DNA of 64,000 bases from Argyresthia goedartella (lineage: Eukaryota > Arthropoda > Insecta > Lepidoptera > Argyresthiidae): NCBI GenBank assembly GCA_949825045.1, contig OX463824.1, forward strand, positions 27,684,001 to 27,748,000, in the 5' to 3' direction. This document shows positions 21,446 through 30,658 of this stretch, one piece after another. The position numbers were made by a program, and so were the translations under genes. The notes beneath the pieces are model-generated. The model saw only the letters and a list, made by a program, of their open reading frames with translations. It was not told where the DNA came from and did no database searches. Within the stretch, counting starts at the first letter, position 1, and each line of letters begins with the position of its first letter.

Positions 21446-22965
21446 TTAAAGATTATCATCTAAGTATTCTCTTACTGAATAGTAACTCTTCCCCTGCAAG
21501 AAGTGTTTTAGGTGTTTTATAAATTTGGCTTCATTTTCTATGGTCTTCATATTTTCAGGCAATTTGTTGTATATTTTTATTGTCATAACATAGGCATTTT
21601 TAGTTTTTAACGCTAATCTAGATTGTGGGTACAACAAATTCTTATGGTTTCTTAGTGATAGACCATTGTTTTCTCCTCTTCGTTTATATAGATGTATATT
21701 GTTTTGAACAAACCTACATGCTTCCCAAATATAGATAGAAGGTAATGTTAGAATTTTATATTTTTGGAAGTAAGGCCGGCAGCTGTGTGTTGTATCCAGA
21801 TTTGCTATTACTCGTATCAGTTTCTTTTGCATAACGAATAGTTTCTGTACATCAGTACTTGCCCCCCAAAGCAAGACTCCATAGCTTAGCCACGCATGGG
21901 CATAGGCATAGTATGTAGTGATAGCTGTATTTATGTCGGTTGTTTTTTTTGTTTCGTAGAGCGCATAACAGAATGAGGATAATTTGGCTGTGATTTTTTC
22001 GATGTGAGATTTCCAGTTTAAGTTCTTATCTATTGTGATGCCTAACAGTGTTGCTGACTCGACCACCGCAAGCTTAGAGCCATTGTAATTAATATTTATT
22101 TCTAGTGGGGACTTGTGGTATGGGTAGAACCCTATTAATTTTGTTTTTGTTAGATTCATTTCCATATTGTGGTCTTCGAGCCAGGAATTTACGCTGGTTA
22201 GAGCATTTTTTATTTTTGATTCTACTTGTAGTTGGTTTTCGCACGTCGTTATCAAGGAAACATCATCGGCAAAGAGGACACATGGCTCTTCGATTGTTTT
22301 AGGCAAATCATTAATATACACAAGAAAAAGAAGGCATCCAGCGACACTACCTTGGGGAATTGATGAGTTTAGTATCTGTCTGTCAGAGCGAATGCGGGTT
22401 ATTTGTTTGGTGTTTTCATCGAAGTGCACATATTGCTCCTCTACCTCCACATATTGCTCTCTATTTGCTAGGTATGATCTGAACCAATCGTGTGCCTTCC
22501 CGCGAATTCCTATACCGTACAGTTTATCCAACAGTATATTAAACTGGACTTTGTCGTAGGCTTTTGACATGTCGATTAATATCCCTACTGCATATTTCTT
22601 ATCATCTAATATTTTAAGGATTTCTTGAGTATATTTGAATACTGCGCTTACGGTTGATCGCTTTTTTCTAAAGCCGTTTTGGGAGTCATCAAAGATTTTA
22701 TATTTCTCACAAAAGCGGTATACTCTATTACACATGGCTTTTTCCATAATTTTGGAGCATATTGGCAGGTTAGCTATAGGGCGATAGTGATCAAGTTTAT
22801 TTTTTGACTTTTTCTTATGAATTGGTTTGACTATTGCTTTCTTTAGGTATTCAGGGAAGGTGCCTTCGTTAAATGATTGGTTTATTATTAGTGTTAGTGG
22901 TGTAGTAAGTTCTTCGGCACAGAATCTAATTAGACAAGGTGGTAATTCGTCAATTCCAGAGCTTT
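21446..22965 (-). pseudogene. LINE family B ORF2 reverse transcriptase
   Basis: The frame is open from KKSSGIDELPP at about 22965, the usual beginning of the CR1 reverse transcriptase after the endonuclease linker. It continues with HYRPIANLPICSKIMEKAM, QNGFRKKRSTVSA, the catalytic IDMSKAYDKVQ, SIPQGSVAGCLLFLVYINDLP, and the catalytic LFADDVSLIT. The thumb/C-terminal region SYGVLLWGAS...YNKLPENMK ends SYYSVREYLDDNL at 21446. The motifs are intact and I see no stop in this part. It is cut off from its endonuclease by the piggyBac insertion. Confidence 0.85.
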
Positions 22966-22993
22966 TTTTATTTTTTATCCCTTAATAAAACAT

Positions 22994-23010
22994 TGGGAAA
23001 TTATTTCCCA
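22994..23010. repeat. Palindrome TGGGAAATTATTTCCCA, left outer
   Basis: Perfect 17-bp palindrome near the left junction; one of four related sites flanking the transposase gene. Confidence 0.8.
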
Positions 23011-23351
23011 CTTGGAGCAAATCACAAACAATATTTTTATTTTTTTACTGGTAACTCTGATCAATACCAACATCAGAAACAAAATATCCTGATGACATTT
23101 AAAATTTTATTAATGGCAACACTTACAATAAAAGTGAGCGCTCTCATCAGACTTGACTGTCAAAGTCACCAGTAGACCTTTTTTTGCGGAAAAACCGGTT
23201 CTTATGAAGTTTGCTCTAAGTATTTGGGGAAAAAAATCTGGTAAGTGCCTAAACACAATATTCTTGTAAACAAGACTAGATTTCTCAACACCTTTTGTGG
23301 TGACTGACATGGTAGAACTGATGTTTGTGGGTTTTTTTGAGGTTGAAATAT

Positions 23352-23370
23352 GTGGGAAATAATTTCCCAC
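23352..23370. repeat. Palindrome GTGGGAAATAATTTCCCAC, left inner
   Basis: 19-bp palindrome, same core as 22994-23010 and identical to 26714-26732. Confidence 0.8.
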
Positions 23371-23393
23371 TGTTTGTACCTGCAGCAAAAAAA

Positions 23394-23545
23394 AGTTAAT
23401 TTATGTATACAGGGTTAAACAAAAAGGGGGTTACGAATTACAATCCGAAAGGGGGTTGTTAGGGACATCATTATGAACTTTTTTCATTTTAAACTGTCAC
23501 TCTGGGACCGACTTGATCAGAGGAACTTTATTTTTCAGTCCACCA
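23394..23545 (+). repeat. Left arm of an inner inverted repeat around the transposase gene
   Basis: Starts GTATACAGGGTTAAACAAAA and includes GGGGGTT, AGGGACATCATT, GACCGACTTGATCAGAG and AACTTTATTTTTC. The complement of 26560-26671 carries the same blocks in the same order, so the transposase gene is bracketed by ~120-150-bp inverted repeats. Confidence 0.65.
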
Positions 23546-23988
23546 TATTGAACAAAATAAAGATGTAGGTATTTATAATATCCTGGTAAAATTAAAGAAT
23601 TCAGACCAAATAAATCGTGTCGTTTTGAAAATTGGTACAGTTATTCTTTGTGGTGTCCAAATGAGGGTGGGGGGTGAGCCGGTGGCGGGGAGGGGGGGGG
23701 GAAGTTTTATTTTGCTTGTATCTTGAAAACTATTGGAGATATCTCTTTATTCACTACTACATTAATAATCATCATCAAATTGTCTACCTATAGAGATGTA
23801 AATTTCTACTGTAGGGTTAACTTCTGGTAAAAACCCAATAATTTGTGAAATTTTGAAAATTAGTACATTTATTCTGTAAAGTGTCTAGATGAACGTACTA
23901 AAAGTCCCCGAGTGTGGGGTGATCCGTCGGGGGGGTGGGGTGGTATCACATCTAATTCTTACTATATTTACTTACAGCACTTTGAAAA

Positions 23989-26154
23989 ATGGATAAAAAG
24001 AAACGAAGGGTATCGCTATCTTCGAAGACTTTAGAAGAGGCTGTCAGAAACTTAGATGATATTTCCGATATGTCAGACGTAGATTCTGAAGATGACTCAT
24101 GCTATATCGACAGTATTCATTCTCCTTCCGATAGTTATCTCAATCAACGTGACGATTGCATAATTGAACAGCGTCTTGAATATATCTTTGGATTCAATAA
24201 TACTTTGAATAACAATGACCTAGTAGATACACCCAGTACACAGGACAATGATACACTGAATAACAATGACGTAGAAGATACACCCACTACACAGGACCAG
24301 CAGATTTCAACGGATTCCTTACTGACAATTTTAGGAGAAACCTCGCATAATACTTATAAGCATGTTATAGATTCTGAGCATGAAATACATAATAAACAAC
24401 CTCAACCACAGGACAAATGCATTCAAGAACAAGAGGTTCACTCGTTTGAAGAAGTTCAACAAGAATTTCTAGATAATCTTGAAAATATCTCACCAAATAT
24501 TGCTCTCCTTGAGCAAAATGTGAACATAAGAAGATCAGACGACAATGTCAACATTGACATTCCTATGGAAGAGTTCTTGGCAGATGATCATCAAGAGCCT
24601 GAAGCTGACAACCAAGTGCGCAGAGACCATTCTCAACCAAGAGTATGGGAGACAAAAATAAAAACTCATGATGTTCCTCTGTTTGAAAATCGTTTTAAAC
24701 CCAATACAAGAGACAACCACAAAACTTCACCACTGACTATTTTTGAGAGGTTTTTTCCTGATGGAGTGATTCTAGTAATAACGGAACAAACAAATAGATA
24801 CGCCCGTCATAAAAATAGCATAGGATGGATACCAGTCACTGAAGAAGATATTAGGGCGTATCTCGGAATTCTGACCATGATGGGCTTAAATCCTCGACCA
24901 GACATGGAATTATACTGGTCTTCAGATCCCTTCTATTACACCAAAGAAATCGCCCAGATTTTCCCGATTGCGAGGTTTAAAAAAATTACGGAAAACCTCC
25001 ATTTGAATGATAATGAAGTGGAGCCACCACGAGGTTCTCCTGATTACGACAAATTGTATAAACTGAGACCCCTTATCACAGAACTTAACAAGGTTAATCA
25101 GAGAGAAGCACATAATTCTCAAGTGCAATCAATCGATGAGTGCATGGTGAAATTTAAAGGCCGAAGTTCGCTTAAGCAGTATATGCCAAAAAAACCAATC
25201 AAAAGAGGATTTAAAGTTTGGGCAAGGTGCGATGCAAAAACCGGATACTTGTACCAATTCGACGTATATACGGGCAAAGGCGACAGCACTGAAAACGATG
25301 GTCTTGGCTACAATGTTGTTATGAAACTCTGCGGTAATGTACCAAGGAATACTCTGATTGCCTTTGATAACTTCTTCACCGGCTGCAATCTCATGGAAGA
25401 CCTATATAAAAAAGAGATTTATGCAGTAGGGACAGTGAGATCGAATAGGAAGGATCTTCCTGACATAATCAAGAAAAAGCAAGCAAAACCACTGAGATTG
25501 GAAAAACACCAATTTGCAGTTGCTACTGCAGAGCCGATTACAGCCATTAAATGGTTTGATACAAAAGAAGTGACAGTACTGACCACAGCTCATCAGCCAC
25601 TTGATGTAGTTTTTGTGAAGAGAACCCAAAAGGACGGCTCTAGAATAGATGTACTTTGCCCGAAAGCCATTGCTTCTTATACGCTTAGTATGGGCGGGGT
25701 AGATTTATTCGACCATTTTAGATCCTCGTACCCAATTAACCGCAAATCAAGAAAATACTGGATGAGACTTTTCTTTTTTATGTTTGATGCAGCAATAATA
25801 AATGCATATATTACCTACAACCACACACATGTTGCAACGATGCACGGACACCGAGAATTTAGATTGCGCATAGCACGTGACCTAATAGGCAATTACACGA
25901 CACGTAAAGGACAAGCACAATCTGGCGTAGTTTTTAAAAAGAAAAAAGGAGGTAACTTTGGCGTTCCGGATGAAATTCGTTTACTCAATGTGGGCATACA
26001 CTTGCCAGAAAAAACGAATACATATAAACGATGTAGGTTATGCAGCACAAGAGAGAATGAACAGAGGACCAACATCCAATGTACCACCTGTGCAGTAGCT
26101 CTATGTGCTAAAAGCAACTGCTTTAAAAACTTTCATGTTGCTCCACGTCAATGA
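23989..26154 (+). CDS. piggyBac-like transposase, apparently intact
   Basis: 721 residues. The acidic N terminus contains an imperfect repeat (NNNDLVDTPSTQD / NNNDVEDTPTTQD). The DDE_Tnp_1_7 domain runs from about residue 240 (TIFERFFPDGVI). The three catalytic aspartates are visible at about D383 (SIDECMVKFKGR), D460 (LIAFDNFFTG) and D572 (MGGVDLFDHFRSSYP). The C terminus (about 681-718) is a cysteine-rich zinc finger: CRLC, CTTC, CAKSNCF, FH. This matches piggyBac length and layout (the founding member is about 594 residues; the extra is N-terminal). It would cut and paste DNA at TTAA. There are no stops or frameshifts, so activity or domestication is possible. Confidence 0.93.
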   Translation: MDKKKRRVSLSSKTLEEAVRNLDDISDMSDVDSEDDSCYIDSIHSPSDSYLNQRDDCIIEQRLEYIFGFNNTLNNNDLVDTPSTQDNDTLNNNDVEDTPTTQDQQISTDSLLTILGETSHNTYKHVIDSEHEIHNKQPQPQDKCIQEQEVHSFEEVQQEFLDNLENISPNIALLEQNVNIRRSDDNVNIDIPMEEFLADDHQEPEADNQVRRDHSQPRVWETKIKTHDVPLFENRFKPNTRDNHKTSPLTIFERFFPDGVILVITEQTNRYARHKNSIGWIPVTEEDIRAYLGILTMMGLNPRPDMELYWSSDPFYYTKEIAQIFPIARFKKITENLHLNDNEVEPPRGSPDYDKLYKLRPLITELNKVNQREAHNSQVQSIDECMVKFKGRSSLKQYMPKKPIKRGFKVWARCDAKTGYLYQFDVYTGKGDSTENDGLGYNVVMKLCGNVPRNTLIAFDNFFTGCNLMEDLYKKEIYAVGTVRSNRKDLPDIIKKKQAKPLRLEKHQFAVATAEPITAIKWFDTKEVTVLTTAHQPLDVVFVKRTQKDGSRIDVLCPKAIASYTLSMGGVDLFDHFRSSYPINRKSRKYWMRLFFFMFDAAIINAYITYNHTHVATMHGHREFRLRIARDLIGNYTTRKGQAQSGVVFKKKKGGNFGVPDEIRLLNVGIHLPEKTNTYKRCRLCSTRENEQRTNIQCTTCAVALCAKSNCFKNFHVAPRQ

Positions 26155-26168
26155 TTAGTTCTTAAAGT

Positions 26169-26261
26169 CGGGTCAAGATAATAGGTGCACTGGGCCAATT
26201 TAAATTCAACCTTATTACGTCGTGACATAGACGCTGTCAGTGCACCTATTATCTTGACCCG
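26169..26261. repeat. 93-bp element with perfect 24-bp inverted repeats after the transposase stop
   Basis: The arms begin CGGGTCAAGATAATAGGTGC and are perfectly complementary over 24 bases (26169-26192 and 26238-26261). It begins 14 bp after the TGA at 26152-26154. It could be a small MITE, or a 3'-untranslated hairpin of the transposase transcript. Confidence 0.8.
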
Positions 26262-26411
26262 ATTTAGTATTTAGTCTATTAAAAATAAAACATTCTAAGT
26301 GTAATTTTTTCTAAATAAAAACAATGAGTCATAATATGTATAATTTTGTATATTTTTATTCCCACACAATAAAAAATAATATATAGACAAACAAGCAAAC
26401 TAACCTGTAAC

Positions 26412-26671
26412 AGTGTGTAACAAAAAGGGGGTTACAAGCCGAAAGTGGATAGTTAGGGACATCATTCTGATCAACTTTTACTAGGTATGGAACCGATTTG
26501 ATCAGAGCAACTTTATTTTTCTTATCTAATTCGTTTCGGGCCAAGCGCACAGCAGACTTGTATGAGGGAGTGAAAAATAAAGTCGCTCTGATCAAGTTGG
26601 TCCGTTATTGAAAGTGGTTTAGAATGATGTCCCTTATGGCTTGTAGCCCCCTTTTTATTTCACCCTGTATA
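26412..26671. repeat. Foldback repeat (MITE-like) right of the transposase
   Basis: The left arm (GTGTAACAAAAAGGGGGTTA ... GATCAGAGCAACTTTATTTTTC) and right arm (complement of GAAAAATAAAGTCGCTCTGATC ... CCCCCTTTTTATTTCACCC) pair over about 110 bp around a short centre near 26530-26555. The right arm is also the partner of the repeat at 23394-23545. Confidence 0.7.
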
Positions 26672-26713
26672 CAAGTCAATTGCTGCGAGTTTGCTTTTGA
26701 ACTATACCGGATA

Positions 26714-26732
26714 GTGGGAAATAATTTCCCAC
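26714..26732. repeat. Palindrome GTGGGAAATAATTTCCCAC, right inner
   Basis: Identical to the left inner site, on the other side of the transposase gene. Confidence 0.8.
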
Positions 26733-26764
26733 TTGATGAAATTTTGCCTTGTTATTACGAATAA

Positions 26765-26782
26765 TGGGAAACTATTTCCCAC
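26765..26782. repeat. Palindrome TGGGAAACTATTTCCCAC, right outer
   Basis: One-base variant of the same site, 33 bp beyond the right inner copy. Confidence 0.8.
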
Positions 26783-26879
26783 CGAAAAAAACCCATTTCC
26801 CCCCATTTTATAAAAATAATAATAAAAGATTCGTAATCTATGGACCCAACTTACCATAAAACCATATCTGTTTTTAATT

Positions 26880-28312
26880 TTTCTCGAAAAAACTATGACT
26901 GTTTGATTAAGGGTTATCTGTTTAATTATTCGCAATACTTCAGTTTGTGACACCGGATTGAGGTACATTGAGTTTTTAGTTGGGTTTATGACGGGGCGTC
27001 CGGGTATTTTGGCATCTGTGGCCCCTATGGATGAAAAATAGGAATTAAAGGTATTTGCGACACAATTTGGATCTGGATTTATAGTTCCGTTTACTTCAAG
27101 TTTTATGTTTTCGTGGTCTTTCTTGGGTTTTTTGTTTGTTCTCTCTTTGATGATGTTCCACATAGTTTTTATTTTATTACTCGATTTTTTTATTTGACGT
27201 ATGTATAATAGTTTTTTAGAATTATCTATTGTTCTTTTTAATAGTTTTTCGTAGGATTTATAATGGGTTTTCAGTATTTCACTATCGCTGTTAATAGTTA
27301 ATAGCTTTAGAAGTCTCTTATTTCGACATGAGATCTTTATGCCTTTAGTGAGCCATGTTTTGTTTGAAGTCGATGTAATTTTTATATGTTTTTTAGGAAT
27401 ATGTAAATTTAGAAGTCCTGTCATTATTTTGTTAAAATTATTATAGTTCTCATTTATATTATTATTCTTATTTAATATGTATGGCCAATTTATAGTCTGT
27501 AAATTTATTTTGAGATCTTTCATATTGTTGTAACTGAATAGTCTTTTTTGTATGGTCCACGCCCTTTCATTGTCTTTTTGTGGGGTAGTTTTCTTTATTT
27601 GTAGGACAGTGGCGCTATGGTGAGTGAAACCTAAATGGTTGACTGTTCCTGGGCATGCTCTATCGACGTAATTGGTAAATATGAGGTCTATACAGGTTGA
27701 TGATGTTGGTGTAAAGTGTGTAGGTTCTTTAATTAGCTGTGTAAAGTTATATTGTAGCATAGTGCTTATTAGTGTGTTAGATCTCTTGCTAATGGTTAAC
27801 ACATTTGTGTTAAAGTCGCCCCCAATTATTACTTTATGTTTAGAAAATTTGTTACGTATGTAGGGCAATATCCTACTCAATTGTTCAATGTAGTTTTCTT
27901 CATTTTTTCCATTCCAATATAGGCTAATTATTATAATACCTTCGTTAATTAATTCAATTCCGCATATTTCTAGACAATATTCCACTGAAAATTTTGATAT
28001 TTCAGTAATTTCCCTGTATTCTAAGTTATCTTTTAGCAGTATACATACTCCTCCGCCACTACGATTTCTTCGACAATAGGATGCTGCCATTATATATCCG
28101 GGTACTTGTATCATGGGAATCTTCTCTTGAGTAAGCCATGTCTCGCTTATACAAAATGATGTATAAGATGTATTTTCTTGAACAAATGCGACTAGTTGGT
28201 CTAGTTTGTTGTTGATGCTCTGGATATTCTGGAATAGTAATTTATAATGTTGGTCTTGGTCTGGGTCTTCCACGAAAGGACTGGTTTTTGGTGTGTTCTG
28301 TGCTGTTTGGTT
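26880..28312 (-). pseudogene. LINE family B ORF2 endonuclease domain, second copy
   Basis: APE-type endonuclease: FQNIQSINNKLD (N), CISETWL (E), the GGDFNTN block, CIDLIFTNYVD (D) and GFTHHSATVL, where the family usually has SDHxxV. The domain nicks target DNA to prime reverse transcription. A linker follows with SNKIKTMWNIIKERTNKKP and the start of reverse transcriptase (YLNPVSQTEVLRIIKQI). The frame then enters foreign sequence near 26877 and ends in piggyBac-side DNA at 26702. The start is lost in the duplication joint (AAGAATAAGAATTAACC after poly(T)). Confidence 0.85.
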
Positions 28313-28344
28313 AATTCTTATTCTTAAAAAAAAAAAAAAAAAAT

Positions 28345-28926
28345 AATTAGCTGTGTAAAGTTATATTGTAGCATAGTGCTTATTAGTGTGTTAGATCTCT
28401 TGCTAATGGTTAACACATTTGTGTTAAAGTCGCCCCCAATTATTACTTTATGTTTAGAAAATTTGTTACGTATGTAGAGCAATATCCTACTCAATTGTTC
28501 AATGTAGTTTTCTTCATTTTTTCCATTCCAATATAGGCTAATTATTATAATACCTTCGTTAATTAATTCAATTCCGCATATTTCTAGACAATATTCCACT
28601 GAAAATTTTGATATTTCAGTAATTTCCCTGTATTCTAAGTTATCTTTTAGCAGTATACATACTCCTCCGCCACTACGATTTCTTCGACAATAGGATGCTG
28701 CCATTATATATCCGGGTACTTGTATCATGGGAATCTTCTCTTGAGTAAGCCATGTCTCGCTTATACAAAATGATGTATAAGATGTATTTTCTTGAACAAA
28801 TGCGACTAGTTGGTCTAGTTTGTTGTTGATGCTCTGGATATTCTGGAATAGTAATTTATAATGTTGGTCTTGGTCTGGGTCTTCCACGAAAGGACTGGTT
28901 TTTGGTGTGTTCTGTGCTGTTTGGTT
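28345..28926. repeat. 582-bp tandem repeat (with 27731-28312) in LINE family B
   Basis: 27731-28312 and 28345-28926 are virtually identical (I noticed one substitution, giving RILPYIR versus RILLYIR). They are separated by about 32 bp including an A19 run. A further imperfect ~45-bp repeat of the end (CCACGAAAGGACTGGT ... GTTCTGTGCTGTT) follows at 28929-28975. Confidence 0.85.
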
Positions 28927-28938
28927 TAGGTCCTCCAC
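28345..28938 (-). pseudogene. LINE family B ORF2 start, first copy of the duplicated endonuclease region
   Basis: Starts MEDLNQTAQNTPKTSPF at 28938, continues through YKLLFQNIQSINNKLDQL, FCISETWL, GGGVCILLKDN and GGDFNTN to YNFTQLI, then runs into a poly(A)/poly(T) stretch at 28326-28343. These are the first catalytic motifs of an APE-type LINE endonuclease. The same 582 bp recur at 27731-28312, where the frame continues. Confidence 0.8.
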
Positions 28939-29051
28939 GAAAGGACTGGTATATAATGTGTTCTGTGCTGTTACGTTGATCTGCTGTTGTCGCGTCTTCG
29001 ATTGTCTTTACGTATTTTGAAGTTCGTCGGTTCCGTTGATTTTGGTTTCTA

Positions 29052-30122
29052 TTATTTTAACTCATTTTCATCTAGGTATTCCGATATCCACAACCCAGTA
29101 CCTCGAAAATGGTTTCTGTTAGACAACAAATATTTGGTCAGCCTTTTGCTTAGCATCTCGATTTTAAGGGGTCTTCGCCAGCCTCTACGGCCTATCCTTG
29201 TAATTTCCTCTACGTATCCAGTGACATTTGTGCCAGATATTTCGTTGAAAACTTGGGCAATTCTTCCGTAGAGTTGATGTTCTGTTTCGTCTCTGTATTC
29301 GTCCAATCCATACAGCACTAGGAGTCTGTCATGGTCTCCATCGTGTGTAGATACATTCGGGGTCAAGGTAGGTGTCATTTTTGTTTGATTGTTCTGGTTT
29401 TGTATTTGGGGTATAGTAGCATTGGAATTGGTGGTGGTGGGCTTGCAATCTGTAGAGGATGAAGAAGATATAGAGTTACTCTTTATTTCTGCTATATCGC
29501 GTTTTAGTAATTCGTTTTCTTTTTCTAAAATTGTAATCTTCTGGGAATGTGTTTCGGTTATCTGTTTTATCTGTAGTATGTTTGTCTCCATAGTATTCAG
29601 TCTGTCGTTTATTCCATTTATTCCCATCTGTAGTTGATTGAAGTTTGCACAGAGCTTTTCTTCGCGTTGATCTTGGTTGCTCAGAAATGAGTTTAAAGTT
29701 TTTTGTAGTGTTTTTATTTCCATTATTACGTTGAAACTGTTTTGTGAAGGGCTGAATTTCTCCGTGTCTCCGCCTGGTAGTGTGTCGTTTAACGCAAATG
29801 AGTAGTTATTGTTAATTTTTTTTGGGCATTTTGATCTCTGTGTTATGTTACAAGTTGATTCGTCTCCCCCGTACCTTTCTATGGTGTCAGTTTGTACATT
29901 GGTTCTTATTGGAGTATTAGTATTATCCGTTTTCCGTGTATTGGAGATACATTTTGGGCATTTCCAGCTGCTCTTACGTTCCTTTGACATAAGGTTTAAA
30001 AATATTTTTTCTGAAACGCCAACGCAGTCCAGATCATAGTTATCATTGCATATGGTGCAACATAGAAAGTTTTTGCTTAGTAAAGGTTGGAAGCATGCTG
30101 AACAATTTTTTTGAGTTGCCAT
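29052..30122 (-). CDS. LINE family B ORF1: PHD-like finger, coiled coil, nucleic-acid-binding domain
   Basis: 356 residues. The N terminus has a PHD-type finger: CSAC (8-11), CCTIC (21-25), YDLDC (30-34), WKCPKC (53-58). The usual finger histidine (YHxxC) appears as aspartate in YDLDC. A polar linker and a coiled coil follow (about 130-215, ETNILQIKQITETHSQKITI and beyond). The C-terminal part (about 265-356) with RLLVLYGLDEYRDE, ITRIGRRGWRRPLKIEM and SKRLTKYLLSNR resembles the FP25/Transposase_22-like RNA-binding region of insect LINE ORF1 proteins. It would coat the LINE RNA. It ends about 110 bp before the ORF2 start at 28938. Confidence 0.8.
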   Translation of the reverse strand: MATQKNCSACFQPLLSKNFLCCTICNDNYDLDCVGVSEKIFLNLMSKERKSSWKCPKCISNTRKTDNTNTPIRTNVQTDTIERYGGDESTCNITQRSKCPKKINNNYSFALNDTLPGGDTEKFSPSQNSFNVIMEIKTLQKTLNSFLSNQDQREEKLCANFNQLQMGINGINDRLNTMETNILQIKQITETHSQKITILEKENELLKRDIAEIKSNSISSSSSTDCKPTTTNSNATIPQIQNQNNQTKMTPTLTPNVSTHDGDHDRLLVLYGLDEYRDETEHQLYGRIAQVFNEISGTNVTGYVEEITRIGRRGWRRPLKIEMLSKRLTKYLLSNRNHFRGTGLWISEYLDENELK

Positions 30123-30658
30123 GATAACGTACGTACGTATGCAATTAACAATATAGATTTAATTTCCAACCTGTGCTGCCATCTAGTGTGTGGTAGCACA
30201 AAACTTAGTAGTGCCCTCTGGTGTATTGCTTATTTATTAGAAAATGGGCTTTGGGTTTCGCTACTCGTTCATAGATGGCGCTGCTATACAGTCGTTATAG
30301 ATGGCGCTGATATATGGTCGTTAAATATTGTTTTGAAAAATAATGCATACGTATTTTAGGTTGTTATTTTCTTGATGACACTATTACAGGTTTATTAGTC
30401 TCGCCTCGTATGTATAATAATCACTTCATGATAATCCACTGGTGTCACTACAAAACCGAGTTTTTATTGTTGTTTTTTTCACGTTTTAGATGGCTTCTCA
30501 GAGTAGAATGGTTTTTCACTATTATTTTCACTAATAATGTTTTCGGTGTGATAATCATTGTTTCATTACATCACTCGACGGCTATTTTACACTTTAAGTA
30601 CATATTTATTACAGGAAAGTAAGTTTTTACATTTTAAAATAGATTTTAACACTAAGAG

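Larger units (their letters stand above)
22982..26877 (+). mobile_element. piggyBac-family transposon inserted in LINE family B
   Basis: The LINE coding sequence stops near 26877 and resumes near 22965, so everything between is inserted. TTAA, the piggyBac target, occurs at 22982-22985 and 26874-26877, but simple terminal repeats next to both could not be shown, so the ends are provisional. Inside are two pairs of GGGAAAT palindromes, an inner inverted-repeat pair, a foldback element and the transposase gene. The region may be composite. Confidence 0.7.
21189..30650 (-). mobile_element. CR1/Zenon-like LINE (family B), near full length, interrupted by piggyBac
   Basis: The order on the minus strand is 5' region (about 30123-30650), ORF1 (29052-30122), ORF2 endonuclease (26880-28938, partly duplicated), reverse transcriptase (21446-22965), and a 3' untranslated region ending in a TGAATAAA-type repeat tail at 21189-21215. 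A piggyBac element lies between endonuclease and reverse transcriptase. The 5' limit is uncertain because another LINE begins at 30659. Confidence 0.85.

Noticed and set aside
26702..26876. Last ~58 residues of the LINE endonuclease ORF
   Set aside because: It reads into sequence of the inserted piggyBac region and is chimeric.
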